DNA of 64,000 bases from Margaritifera margaritifera (taxonomy: Eukaryota; Mollusca; Bivalvia; Unionida; Margaritiferidae). The notes beneath the pieces were generated by a model. That model searched no databases. It was not told the DNA's origin and saw nothing but the letters and a program-made list of their open reading frames with translations. The translations under genes and the position numbers were made by a program. The stretch is taken from positions 5,782,501-5,846,500 of the forward strand of contig JAQPZY010001626.1 in NCBI GenBank assembly GCA_029931535.1, written 5' to 3'. Within the stretch, counting starts at the first letter, position 1; each line of letters begins with the position of its first letter. Of the stretch, positions 1-12,639 are shown one piece after another.

Positions 1-258
1 GTTCATCAAAGCAGAAGAAAATAAAATGCGTTGATTGAGACAGAATAAGGCCTCTTAGGGTCCCGAGGCACTCCTATAAATTCGCTTCACGCTTCTGTGA
101 AGGCATTACTTCCTTCTCCACGCCACAGCAAGGAAAAAACATAAAGAGACGTCGAAACCGTCCAAATTTCACAAACATGCCCAGAAAAGAAGAACAACAT
201 TCAGAGAGTTGGACGTATTTGATTACTAAAAACGATGCACCGAGATTCTTGATAATGT
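1..258 (+). pseudogene. tail of small basic Maverick protein (copy A, cut by window edge)
   Basis: Identical to the 3' part of the gene at 18029-18430. Only the region after the helical segment is inside the window, including the Arg-rich GKNIKRRRNRP near 132. Confidence 0.5.
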
Positions 259-588
259 TCTAAGTCAGAACTCGATCTGTTTGCCGTGCCAATGACGATG
301 ATGACGATCAAAGAATACCAATGGGTAGATTTTTATCCTGTATCATCTTTGACTACCTCAGCAGATATTGAATTTGAAATCTGACGATCTGAAAAACAGT
401 TATTTATACCTCAAAGTTAAAGTTCTCAAAACGGATAGAACCAATCCAGGCGTCCATGCCAGAATAGCTTCCGTCAACAATTTCATCATTCGTTGTTCAG
501 CTAAGGGGATTGTACTTGAATAACAGACTGGTATGCAATAGCATGGATATTTACCCTTACCGACAACACCTGCATAATCTCTTGACGT
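235..588 (+). pseudogene. Maverick major capsid protein, N-terminal remnant (copy A)
   Basis: Same as 18462-18815. The ATG at 235 is followed within 10 codons by two stops, then SELDLFAVP and QWVDFYPVSS, another stop at the end of the DIEFEI segment, and a frame change. Differences from copy B are few (for example GATATT against GCTATT near 363). Confidence 0.75.
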
Positions 589-942
589 ACGGAAAATCGA
601 TCATCCTACTCAGAAAGGACACGAAAAATGTTTGATGATGAGTCAAGAAGAAAAGTTGGAAGACCATCTAAAAGATGCATGGACTCTTATCTCAGAAAAG
701 AAGACTTTGGTAGAGTTGTATAAAAACGTGAGTGACCATTCCTTACTCTGTTGACTTCTTTGAGAACGAAACACATGGAAGCTTTCTTGCAACAAAGTAC
801 TGAGACTTCCGATTCATCGACTTACATGACAGGTATTTTCAAGGAAAAGTTCAGGAATGACTTATTATTACCTGTGAAAATAATGAATACCTGGAAACTT
901 CTTACCGTCTACCTCACAGTTCGTACACAGTTTCTTGGAATC

Positions 943-1348
943 CAGTGGTGTGTGCTAAAGATGAACTTCCTCATCGAAAACCTAAAGACGCACAAGCCTA
1001 TGTCATCAATACGGTCGACAGTCATCGCCCAGAAACCCACTGGGTAGACGTTCACCTTCCCAAAGACCACAGTGTGAAATATTTTGATTCTTATGGATTA
1101 CCTCTCTAAGATGACATCATTGACTTTATAAGATAAAATACTGTATCCACTCAATTCAATAATGTGATATTACAAGGATAAGATTCCATTGTGTGTGGAG
1201 AATATTGGGTGTGTTTTCTTCATCAACGCAGTCTTGGATTCCCATTAGAACATGATTAACTTATTTTGAACGATGACAACATAGAAAAGAAGTTTTTGTG
1301 AACATTATGGTTATCTAGTTTCTTTAGTTCAGAAACGTGGTGTGAATC
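943..1348 (+). pseudogene. adenain-like cysteine protease remnant (copy A)
   Basis: The catalytic His codon is at 1038-1040 (THWV), the FDSYG block is near 1084, and the catalytic Cys codon is at 1194-1196 (VCGEYW), all in one frame. Stops are at 1107 and 1179, as in copy B, plus an extra TAA at 1134-1136 where copy B reads AGA. The C-terminal part (ILNDDN segment) is followed by a stretch also present after the minus-strand capsid gene near 35330-35420. Confidence 0.8.
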
Positions 1349-1669
1349 GATGACAAAATGACACCGTACTACATCATTGGAAGTCTAGTCTGACTCCACA
1401 ACGTTGTCAACCAAATAAATACGTTCATGTTACTGGCCTGAGGATTTATAAATCAAGAAGAAAGGACTTTAGTTTTGTTGATGTTTCAGTGAGCAAGGCT
1501 GATTACAAATTGTTGATTTAGAAAAAATGGCGTTGATTCGTGTTTTTAATTTTAAAGAAAACAATCTGTTGACATGGTAATTCACATTCCCCCTGTCGAT
1601 CTTTGAAATTGTTATGTAAGAGGATGTTTTCCTTCACGTCCGTGCTTTTAGCATATAAAGCGGTGCCTT

Positions 1670-1963
1670 CGCCAGTCTTGCCATCCATCGGCGACTCGAC
1701 AAAGAAGACAATAACGAGCGGAAATGCGACTGGAAAACTAAGCCAGAGCTTAGTACACCTAGAGTATGTTAAGTTAAACGCCTCCTGGATCAAGTCAAGG
1801 AGCTCCAAATAGACAGAAGATTATTCAAGAGGGTCTTGACCCATTTTGAATTATCTAAACAACTTGTTCTCTCAATGTTGAAGGATATAGTTTTAGAGGA
1901 CAAGAAGAAGTGGGAAGAAGAAACGAGAGAACGCCAGAGAAGACAGTTTGTTGCTCAAAGATA
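1670..1963 (+). pseudogene. unrecognised charged, coiled-coil-like frame downstream of the protease (copy A)
   Basis: The frame reading LLDQVKELQIDRRLFKRVL and ending with WEEETRERQRRQFVAQR before TAA at about 1961 is strongly helical and Lys/Glu-rich. One upstream TAA interrupts it. The counterpart in copy B is 19897-20190. Overlapping frames on both strands are shadows. It could be another element gene or a host fragment. I do not recognise the family. Confidence 0.3.
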
Positions 1964-2454
1964 AGGTGGTGACAGCCAACGACACTCGTGTTATAGTGTC
2001 AGTCTCTGCTATTTCGCCAGACCTGTGATGAGGGCTCCACGACCATCCGAAAAGTGGAGGAGAAGTAGTGCCTCCCAGACTGACGATTGGGAAATAGAAA
2101 TGGAACTCTGGGGCTGCAACAACTACAGTTACAACAGCAGCAACAAAAACAACCATAACAGCAAAGATAGCCACCATTAGTCTCTAAAGTAGAGGTTTGG
2201 GAAAGTGAGGCAAATTTTCCTCACTCTTCTCTTTCTGTCTCAATCAATCCCTGTGGTGGAAATAGATGCAATAGAAGATGGGCTGTCTGTCGAGCTCGCG
2301 CCATGAGGTGAAGACACTATGTGTCTAAAATAATCCAACGGACCTTTACAGGGCCATCCAGATATCTTCGAAAAAGGAGACACTACTAAAAATCATTGCC
2401 ACTATATGTGTTTTATGTTTGTATGTATGCTCATGTCTATGTCTATATGTATGT

Positions 2455-3331
2455 TGTTACGACTAGGGGTAATTTAACAAAAGAAAAGACTCAAACAAGC
2501 TTTCAAGATTTAAGACACAAATATTTAATTTCCTAAAATATTAAAATATTTCACCAAGCAATCAAAGTGAAAGAATTAAAAAGAACTTACAGTATAGAAT
2601 ATCCTTAAAAGTTTTAAATTGTTCTAAAGTTCACTGATCTGGAAGTTAATCCAAATTATTCCGAATGGATTATATTCCGAATGAAAACACCTCTGTGCTG
2701 ATGTACTAACAAAAATCAGTTATATCCAAATATTATTAATTCCAAATAATCCTTGTGAATATGGAATATCACACATGGTCTAGAAATGTTTCCGATAATT
2801 CCAATGGAGCTGAAATTTTTTAAAGTTTAAGTATCAGTACTAAATCCAAAATGTACTGTATAATAATATCTCTGAAGCAGAATACCACACACAAGATGAA
2901 CCAATCTCGTTTATGACCTCTCAGGCTGACGAACTATATAAAAGAATGACGAACGCTGCTATCACATCTTATAAAAATATAGTTTTCTTTGTACTGCGTC
3001 TTTAAAACAAACAAAACCCATTTCTTATTCCGTCTCAAATCAAAAACTCACTATTACGATCTTATTCTAACTTCTGGTCAACAAAATGAATCATTCCTGA
3101 ATTGTGAAATCCAGGTCAGGTCAAGGGTACAAACTCACGCGCTGAATCACGTGACATGAATAATGATTCAAACGACAATATTGATTTTCCCAGGGCCAAT
3201 GTACTGGGTCACATTGAAAATACCGTATATGTGCACTCTACAAAACGACACCTATTAGACTATTATAAAGAGGTCATAAACTAATAAAACTATACCATTA
3301 TTTAAAAGAAATGATACATAATTCCGTAACA
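2455..3331. mobile_element. candidate solo LTR (copy A)
   Basis: 877 bp begin TGTTACG and end CGTAACA, an inverted 7-mer typical of LTR ends (TG..CA), and are flanked by direct ATGT on both sides (2451-2454 and 3332-3335), a 4-bp target duplication as in Gypsy-type elements. A TATA-like TTATAAAAATATAG lies near 2970. No internal coding region was found. A short-TIR DNA transposon is the alternative. Confidence 0.55.
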
Positions 3332-3339
3332 ATGTTCAC

Positions 3340-6075
3340 AATCAACTAAAACATAAAAGCCCCTACTACCCCACTTGCGTGTAATAGCATGTTTGGGGGT
3401 ATAGTGTGTACATAAATACTCCTACCATTTGCTTGTGTGTGACTGTATATTTGTGGGTATGTAAGCATATTCTGTGTATGGACATTTCTGTCCTAGCTTG
3501 TGAGTGATAATATGTTTATGTTTGTAAGTCCTCCTACTTTCTTCGTTGGTTAGAAAGTATAGCGGTAATACATGACTAAGTGTTGGATAGTAGATAACAT
3601 TAACATTCCCGTACGGCTCTATGTTGCTACTCGTACAAATCCAGACCAATTTTTCAGAAATTCCATCTAATGTAAACCTACGGCGCAATGTTAATTCCCG
3701 TTGAGACTCAAGTGTCACATATTACTGCTCCCATTTGAGATCAACAACTTCTAATTATGTAACACTGTAGCCCCGTTATAGGCCATAGGGTCCTATTTGA
3801 TGTAGCAACTTCTAACAATGTAGCAATGTACACCACGTGCTCATTTGAGGTCAACAACTTCTAACAATGTATAAAATGTGTTCTTTACGGCAATGATGTA
3901 ACGTTTTACCTTGGTGCTCTCCGTGATATGATTGTAGAAACGTAATGTTTTTTGAGGTAAAAGAGTAAAAGCACGGCAATCAATAGTACTATGTGTTATA
4001 AGAGTTAAACAGCAAGTATTGCACTCACCCACAGTCCATTGACCAGTCATCAATCACTTGATTGCCATTGTGAAAACGATTTTTTTAAGAATCAGAACGT
4101 GAATATAAGAAGATTTGAATAGACGGTTCAATCACTTTTTCATGTCGAATCGCTTCTAGCTACGCATAGATAATATTAAGCAGAGATAGAGTAATTTATC
4201 AGCCAATGTTTGATACCATCTGACGTACTACAAAATTAACTTACAAAACTTTGTCTTTCAAGACTTGTATCAAACAGGACGATTTACAGATCAATATATT
4301 TCTGTCATATGTTTAATCTTCTGTTCAAACGATTGCTATCCAAAAATAGACTAATTTCATCCCCACTCCACACCACTCCGAATGTTTGAAAGTGACATGT
4401 CCCATCAAGCATCATTCCTTCAAGAAACCTACATCGTCTGTAAGACCTTTCCTCTCTTAGTTCCAGTAGTATATGATATGAGGGCTATGACCACAAGTTT
4501 ATGCTTCGCTTTCTTATACGCCTCATTATAAATAATTTTAGAATACAGGATGTATACATTTCAAAAAAAGCAAGTAATATAAATTAGCAAAATAGTCCAC
4601 ATTTGGGATTAAATTGAACAAACCTTTATTTAAGTTGAGGAAAAATATAATATAGAAACAAGTAATGCCTTAAGAAGATAAAATAAAATATGGATACTGT
4701 TAGTTTTTGGAAAAGAAGGGAGTGTGTGCAATGTTGTAAATGAATTTGCTGAATTGTGTCCTCGGCTTTACTCTCATTGCCTATTTTGGGCATGCATTTG
4801 CTGTATTGTACCTTTTAGGCAAAATACCTTCAAGCGGGCTCTACGTTTCTGACGCATACCAATAACCTTTAGCAAGACATTTTAGTGTCATTTCTGAACG
4901 AAGACTAACCAAAGCCACTAAACACTTTATAGTGGTATTACTATATTAAAGTGCCTTAAAGACTTTATTAGATGTATATGCATTTTTGTATGGCATTTCA
5001 TATATTCAATGCCATTAGTTAAAAATTATTATAAATTTGTAGTTTTTTTTTTTTTTTTTTTTTGTTGTTGTTTTTTTACATTTAAAACGAATATGTTTTA
5101 ATCCTGAAACACTTCTAAATTTAATTACTAACAGCAAACAAACCCATGGCATTAAGGCAGAAAAAGATAAAAACAAAGAGAAATTTGGCAGTAGATCTGG
5201 GCTGATCTTATGGCAAAAACTGAACCGACATCCTTCTGGACAAGGGTCCATTGCAAGTAATGAAATCGACGAATAAGGAGACACCCAGGAATCTATCCTG
5301 ACTTCAAAACGTTTACACCCTTTTGTGGTACCAAGTAAGTGTATATATATCTTAAGGTTGGAGCTATCAACAGTTTATATGTTATGAACCGGGGACTAGT
5401 CCCAGGGGGAAAGGTAAAGAACAAGAAGCAAATGCTAGTTGCATAAATGATGGCCTTTTCGTGCCAACAAGGCGTAAATCATGTTTTCCTATACTTTTTG
5501 ATACAAAAAAAAATAATTACTTTTTTCTGTCCGGAAACACTGCATATTTCATTCACTGTCTGAAACCAAACCCACATTACTTGGCTTGTTTTGTCTAATT
5601 TTTTCTCAGTCCACAAGAAAATGCAAGCATATTGAAAAATAGTTTCAAACGTGAAGCAAAATAATCCGACATGTTTTAATCTGTATATCTGGTCAAAAAA
5701 GAAGATAAGTGACACCAACATTAATAGACTAACGTAGCCGCTAAGTGCCTCAAACTTTTCTTTTCATTCGACAGTTTCGAAACATGTACGAATTTGCATT
5801 CAGAAGCTAACATATGTCAATTAATCAGGTGAGAGATATTAAGCCCACTTGCGCCACTTGCTATACCTTTATTCATTTGTTATGGCACATCAACAGCGTT
5901 TGTCAAATATTGAAAAGCCTCCGTAAGAGGATACTTTCTGTTAGAGTTGGTCAAATTCTATTTTGTGAGATGAAGTTGTGTAAATGTTTATTCTATTTTT
6001 AGCATACCTGTCCGTAAGGCCAATTAAGCTTTTGGTATGATCATTCGTCATTCGCGCGTCGTCCGTCGTTCATTC
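3340..6075. other. non-coding part of copy A (same in copy B, 21567-24305)
   Basis: Contains short dispersed repeats (ACAACTTCTAACAATGTA-type, 3740-3870) and homopolymer T at about 5043. The short frames seen here are in both copies only because the block is duplicated. Confidence 0.5.
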
Positions 6076-6079
6076 ATAA

Positions 6080-7800
6080 TTGCAATGTACAACTTCTCTA
6101 AAACTGATCGAGAGAATTTGACCAAATTTGACAGAAAGCATCTTTTGCATGAAGCGCTTTCAAATTTGTTAAAATGATTCCGATCTGCAAGCAGATATGG
6201 CCGCCGTTACTAAAAATAGTTTAACCTTTAAACTTCTAAAATACCGCTCAACCAAATTTGATGTAAAGCATCATGTCATCAAGGCCTTTCAAATTTGTTA
6301 AATTAATGTCGTTCCGTCATCAAATATGGCCGCTGTTACTAAAAATAGAAAAACTTTTAAATAACATTTTCTAAAACAAATTCAACAGAATTAGACCAAA
6401 TTTCACAGAAAGAATCACATTATAGATAGATTTCAGTTTTGTACAATTCATGCCGATCCACCATCAATGTGGCTGCCATTACTAATAATAATATAAAAAG
6501 AACACAAACTACTTCTTTTCAATAACCGTTCAACAGAATGTGACCAAATTTACAGAAAGCATCCTCACATGAAGGTCTTTGAAGTACATTCAAATGACGC
6601 CGATCCACCATCAATTATGTCCCACCGTTACTAGCAGTAGAAAAACTTGTAAATGACTTCACAAACACTACTTAATAGAATTTGACCTCAGCTGACGGCA
6701 TTCTGGCATAGATGGCTTTCAAATTATACAAATTATGCCTATCCAGCATTTAATATGACCACCGTTACTAAAATTAGTAAAACCTAACAACAACTTCTTC
6801 TCCCAAACTACTCATCAGAATTTGACCACATATGAGGTAAAGCATCCTTGTATAAAACGTCTTTAAACTGTGTTCAAATGCTGTCGCAATACCATTAAAT
6901 ATGGCCACTAACACTTAACACATAAAAACATTTAGAAGACTTCTTCTCAAAAATACCACAACGGAATTTAACCAGATTCGACAGAAGTCATCCTGAGATA
7001 TAGGGCTTTAATTTTATTTTTTTAACAATGACCTATTCTCTAAAACGACTCAGTAGAAATTGGCCAAATTGAAATAATTTAATTTTTAAAACATTCTGGC
7101 ATAAAGCACTTTCAGATTTGACCCCCGTTACTACTATTACTACTAGTACTACTACTACTATTACTACTACTACTTCTATTATTACTACTACTACTATTAC
7201 TACAACTACTACTACTACTATTACTATTATTACTACTACTACTATTACTACTACTACTACTATTACTACTACTACTGCTACTATTACTAGTACTATTACT
7301 ACTACTACTACTAATACTACTACTAATATTACTACTAGTACTACTAATACTACTACTACTAATAATAATAATAATAATAATAACCTTTAAACTACTTCTT
7401 TTTTTTAAAAATTATTTTAAAAAACCCACTCACAGAGAGCATCATGGGATAAAGACCTTTCAAATTTGGTACAAATGGTGTCAATCCGCCTTCAAATGCG
7501 GCCACCATTACCAACAATAGACTTCTCAGAAACTGCTCATTAGAATTATATGAAATTTGACAAAAAACGTTCTGGTGTAAAAGGTTTTAAATTTAAACAA
7601 ATAATGCTGATTCGCCATTGAATATGGCCACAGTTACTAAAAATAAAAAATCCTGAAAGACTTGTCAAAAATTATTCAAACTTATTTGGCCAAATTTAAC
7701 AGAAAGTATATGGGCATGAAGGGTTTTTAAGTTTGTATAAATTATGCCAATTTGACTTCAAATATGACTCTTGCTACCAAAAAGATAGACATTTTTAAAC
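6080..7800. repeat. degenerate tandem repeat of about 120-150 bp units (copy A)
   Basis: Roughly ten units share AATTTGACCAAATTTGACAG, AAAGCATC, CTTTCAAATTTGT, GCCGATCC.CCATCAA and ATGGCCGCCGTTACTAAAAA. Inside, the CCGTTACTA part of one unit has expanded to a (ACT/ATT)n tract at 7125-7382, which creates a spurious Thr-rich frame. Confidence 0.75.
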
Positions 7801-8472
7801 TAACTTCTTCTAAAAATGCGTTTATAATGCATACAGAACGGTATTATTTTTATAAGTTTTAACGGCTTTGCCTATTGATTGAAAAAATAATTTAAATCTG
7901 ATCTTTTATTTTGTGTGAATAAATATCGGCAATTTTACGATAAGCTGTACAAAAGAATGAACAAAATATCGATGAAAAATCGGCGAAATTATACACGTGT
8001 ACGCTTCTCGTAGGTTTGTACGTACTTATGAAATGGAAGATTTGCTCCAACGGTATGTTATTTGTGCATTTGTATTATCTCCCTAACTAAAGGTGCGGGG
8101 TATATACAGTGTAGCAATGTCTGCCTGGTCATCTCGTGGAGGTGGTTTCAGCAACATAACTCTTGTTTGCTGTGGTCTTTTTTTTTTTTTTTTTTTTCCT
8201 CAAACCTCACATTTGTCTTACCCATGGGTAGAGGCAAAAGCCTATTGATACGAGGGCTGCATGGTCCAAGCTTAAGGTCACTGAAAATAAGAATGTAATT
8301 TTCCTTTCTGCATGATGGGTCAAAGTTTCATTGACCCAATATTCATCAAACTTAATAAGTAGACTACACTTGGGCAGGGGCAGCTCCCTATTGATATTGA
8401 TTCTGAGACATGAAAGGGCAAGGTCACTGGAACCGACATTGTAATTTCAATTTTTTTTAAAAAAATTTTTTA

Positions 8473-8544
8473 CCTAGGGTAAATATCTAAACCCGGGACC
8501 CTTGCATTACGAGTCCGACGCTCTACCAACTGAGCTACCGCGGC
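8473..8544 (-). repeat. tRNA-Thr(CGT)-like pseudogene or SINE head (copy A)
   Basis: The minus strand reads GCCGCGG acceptor half, TAGCTCAGTTGGTAGAGC (D arm, box A) and an anticodon loop CTCGTAA. The anticodon stem is mismatched, the T loop is altered (GGTTTAGATA instead of GGTTCGA), and the 3' acceptor half does not pair. It is not a functional tRNA. Copy B is 26703-26774. Confidence 0.7.
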
Positions 8545-8549
8545 TGGGT

Positions 8550-9683
8550 AACTTGAGGAAGGGCAGCTCCCTGTCGAGTCTGCAATTGATAGATCAAAGG
8601 ACAAGGCCGCTAGTTTCTGCATAATAATTCAACTTACATTGAGAAAATTATCTTTTACCTTCATTGCTATACTGCACGTTGACAGCAACAGCTCCTAATT
8701 AAATTCTGGGGGCCAATAGGTTGAGAGCAAGGTTGCTTCCACCGAAGTTATACACATACACGCGCGCGCGGCTGAACAGATTCAGTCATACATTTCATTT
8801 TTTTAAATTTTTTTTTTTTTGATTGCTGTGTAATTTAGTACAAATTGCGTATTATGTCATAATTTAAAGATGCACATACTGACAAATCTTGATCTCTTGA
8901 TTTTTGTACGAGTTCCTGCCTTTTTTGACTTATAACTGGATGCAATATATGACATAATTTTGTGAATACAACTTCTCTTGCAGTTTTTAGTGAATTGCTG
9001 AGAAACTTTGTATATATTGTGGTAATCATAAGAAGATTTGCATGTTGACCACTCATTGTACTCGCACTATTTTCATAAGAGTTATTCCCTTTTTTGACAG
9101 TTGACTCATATCTATAATGGGTTAGAGGTGGGGTGCAGGAGAGGCGGGGTATTTTATGTCAGCAAATTGCTCAACATTGCTCTTCTTTACATTTTTAAAA
9201 GCTATGATCAATTTGCGGGATTAGCCATTTTTCTGATGGCGATTTATTCTGTATATTGTTTGTAATGTAACGTTAAAAGGTTCATTATTCAATTACTTTG
9301 GAAACTTAAACAATTGGTTGAACCATTTTAACTCATGGGCACTTATTTGTGCTTAGGCCACCCACTTTTTACCCCTGTTATTCCATTCCTAGAGTCGGCA
9401 CATGTATAAGACTGGATGGTCACCCATCCAAAGCTGGTGATATTCTCCAGAAGTTAGTGGTATTCTCCAGGGACACCAATATCCTCCGCCACCTTCCACC
9501 ACATCTTAGATCATCAGGAGTACCTAATGCAAGAGATTATGTTGCAAGAACTTGTTGCATAATCAACGCAGAATCAGATGATTTTATTTTAATTCCACTT
9601 GTTTGATTGAAATGTACTTATGCAATTTCCACTAGTAGTAGTAGTAGTAGTAGTTCTTACCATTGTGGAACTCTTTCATATTA

Positions 9684-9715
<32 letters not shown>

Positions 9716-10670
9716 TCAGATATAAATCCGTCACAATTTAAGATAAAACGAAACCCTCATTTTTCAGGTATTGCTTTAAACTTTAAACTGTCACATTTTA
9801 GCACGATCATTTTGTATAACGAACCTTTCGCGGATGTTATGAAACAAATGAACGGCATTATTATTAATTAAAGTAAACGTGTCTATATGTGCCTGTCTTA
9901 AATTTGTCGTAATCAGCCTCCGGTTATTGTTTTCGAGATATGATAAACGACATCAGGAAAAATAAATAGGTATGATTGAAAGGTATGTTCATGATGCTTT
10001 AAGAATCGGTACAGTGTGTATATATATATACACAGGTGGGTGGGTGGGGGTGTGAGGAGGTTAGTAAAAATGCATACTGCATGCAGATTCATTGCCTAGT
10101 TTACTATGACATGCCTCTAACAATACAAAAAATTTCACCAAATATCACGGAGTCAGTTTGTCACAGAGAAAGGATACTCGTGATTTTGTATTTTATTAGT
10201 GGCAGAGAATGAGCTTGTATCTTTTATTGAAAGTATACCTAAAAAACACTGGAATGTAAGCATCACATCTTTAATCCTCCCATTTCCTAGACGTATTTAA
10301 TTTGCGTAATTGAAGTATTTTTTATAAATGTTTATGATATGCATGTTTCCTGGTATTACTAAATGTAATTAAGTCTAAAAGAAAAAAGAAAGTCAATTAA
10401 TTATTTACCACACCTAAGCAGCTTGCATATATGCGTACACTTTTTTCCTTGAAATGTATTATCAGCGCAATCCGCAGTCGTTCTGTAAATACGCTCGAGG
10501 CATGATGAATTAAGTTCACGATTGCTTTACCTTGTTGTAGTAAGAACATTACGTCTACAGGTTTAATTAATACAACACATTTCATGTCAGTTTAATTTGT
10601 AAATAGAGGCGTGTTGTTTTAGATGCGCAGTATAGAATAATGATCATGACAGCTATTCTCAAGGTCAAGT
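8550..10670. other. non-coding part of copy A (same in copy B, 26780-28930)
   Basis: Carries a (CT)n tract at about 9690-9714 (27922-27976 in B, longer) and TAG trinucleotides near 9633. An 85-codon frame at 9349-9606 is identical in B but matches no family I know. Confidence 0.45.
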
Positions 10671-10678
10671 TTTTAGAG

Positions 10679-10830
10679 GTAGCATTGCCGAGCTGTTAGC
10701 ACTGCGGATTCAAGATTTTAACGTCGCGAGTTCGAGTCCAGTCACAGTAAATCCTTTATTCCCTTCGGCAAGACTCTTTACAAGCATCCGCAGAAGGGCT
10801 GTTTATAAGCTATACGTGGGCTCGAGAATC
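10679..10830 (+). repeat. tRNA-Leu(CAA)-like SINE (copy A)
   Basis: Box A (TTGCCGAGCTGTTAGCA) and box B (GAGTTCGAGTCC) are well preserved, with a CAA anticodon-like loop. The tRNA-like head is followed by a body containing CCCTTCGGCAAGACTCTTTA, typical of tRNA-derived SINEs. The anticodon stem does not fold well. Confidence 0.6.
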
Positions 10831-11276
10831 TTAAAAAATATCTATTTGTAATGCAGGAAGGTAATGAAAATAATAAATTATCAAAACTATAAAACACTTA
10901 TTCCAGTTCGACCCTGTTTTATCACACCCGTCTATATGTGCCTGGATGAGGGTGGGTAGGGTTGGATAGACTGAAGTATCAATTTCTCTTGCAGACCGGA
11001 ATTCGTCTTTTCAAAACCATCTCTCAAACATATTATAAAAAATTTTAATTATATGTTTTAAGGATTTTAAATGTGTTACCTTTATGTTTTATTTTATATA
11101 CATTTCACAGAATTTGAACATCTTTACGTTTTATATTTTACATTGTTTTATTTCATTCTTACATTTATTTGGAAGGGTTCATTTTCTTACGTTTGTGTGC
11201 AACCCATTTTTACATTTTTAAAAATTTCCCGTTAGTTGGCATAATGCCTACTGTGCTGAGGTGCCGTAAGACGCTA

Positions 11277-11323
11277 CATACATACATACATACATACATA
11301 CATACATACATACATACATACAT
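11277..11323. repeat. (CATA)n at duplication breakpoint, copy A
   Basis: About 11 units. Sequences 3' of this tract and of the longer one at 29533-29631 are unrelated, so the block of identity ends inside the tract. Confidence 0.9.
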
Positions 11324-11690
11324 TTTGTCTATCAATCGACCTTGAATTTATTGACAGGTTTAAAGAAAGAAAACAGTTATAACAAAGTATTCAGAACTTT
11401 TCAAATACCCCTCATACATGTAGATGCACACTACAAATAGTTGAAACCGTCACGTAAAGTAGTAGCAAATCAATGTTATCCACTTTTGTAGTATTCATCA
11501 GTATACGGAAACCTGCCTATTTATTTTTTGCACTTTAGAAAAAAAGGAAAAAGATCGAAAAATTCTCAAACTGCCAAACTTTATTTAATATCTCTTTCGA
11601 ATTTTTTTTCATACATTTCTTAATATAAAATCTCGACGAATTTGCATTTATATGTTGGTTATAATGCATAAAATTTTGTTGAACATTTAT

Positions 11691-11691
<1 letters not shown>

Positions 11692-11745
<54 letters not shown>
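11692..11745. repeat. (CT)n microsatellite
   Basis: About 27 dinucleotide units in single-copy spacer. Confidence 0.95.
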
Positions 11746-11748
<3 letters not shown>

Positions 11749-12639
11749 CCATTTCAATGATCTCTTTCTCTTTCTAAATAATTAGAATTCTACTAATGTG
11801 AGAGTTGTTATCACGTTTCCTACATTCAGAACATTTCATATATGCCTTGTCATCACTCTTTCATCCTTTTTCAAACTTCAGTCATTCTGCAACTAGATAA
11901 AATAAGTCTCCAGTGAAATAGGGTTATTCTACAAGATCAATGATACAAACATCAGTAACGGTTATTGCTTTGGGTAAAAATCATGTACAGACGGTACATT
12001 TCTACAGAAATGAAACGTTCGATTAGTTATTTTTCCGAATATTTACAAACTAAATACATGCTTATCAGAAAATGAATATAAAAAACAATTTATTGTTAAA
12101 AAAACACTGCTCAATAATTCAGTCTTTATAGAAAAAGTCGGACTGAGTTAACGAAGGCAAGTGCAGCCCACGTAGATCTGCTGACACCCTCGTCGTGAAA
12201 ATTGAAACATACAACTACTTACTGGCAGCTTTTCAAGAGTGCAACGCAGTTTCATAAAACAAATAGACTTGACAGTTTACTTCCATACCATTTGTGTCAC
12301 ATTTTTTTTAAAGTTTCATTAATTAAGTAGATTGTTGCAAAATTGTTACTATCTACTGGCATCCTACCACTTCTCGTCAGTAACCATTTCTCGTCATGAC
12401 TTTCAAATTATTTATGTGTTGCCTCAGCCTTTAATGACTGTATTCAAAACGCGGACCTGAATGGGAATAAATCCATCATGTTTACATTGCTTTGCAGCGC
12501 GGAGCACGCGCTGAATCAGCGCAATCGCATAAGAAGACCAATAAGAGGAAATAATCACTGATCAATATTTTATTACATGTACATGTCGTGGACGACAAAA
12601 GAAATATGCGCATCTAAAAACTAAATTAGCGGTATTTGC

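Larger units (their letters stand above)
1..11323 (+). repeat. recent large direct duplication, copy A
   Basis: Position 1 matches 18228, and alignment continues to the (CATA)n tract at 11277-11322 (against 29533-29631), with only scattered substitutions and microsatellite length changes. The offset drifts from 18227 to about 18258 through indels in homopolymers, CT and CATA tracts. The left edge lies outside the window. After the CATA tract the two copies are unrelated. Confidence 0.95.

Noticed and set aside
751..1047. 98-codon frame starting MTSLRTKHMEA (also 18978-19274)
   Set aside because: It overlaps the protease remnant out of frame. The meaningful frame is the one with the catalytic His and Cys blocks.
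1603..1812. 69-codon plus-strand frame and its minus-strand partner 1518-1808
   Set aside because: The two are open on opposite strands over the same DNA and neither shows a motif. A third frame gives the charged helical segment noted instead.
7118..7390. 90-codon Thr/Ile/Asn-rich frame (also 25342-25617)
   Set aside because: It is a translation of an ACT/ATT/AAT trinucleotide tract inside a degenerate satellite.
8473..8544. Functional tRNA-Thr gene
   Set aside because: Acceptor stem halves do not pair, and the T loop lacks GGTTCGA.
9349..9606. 85-codon frame identical in both duplicated copies (27578-27835)
   Set aside because: Identity only reflects the recent duplication. There is no family signal and the end is a chance stop near a CT tract.
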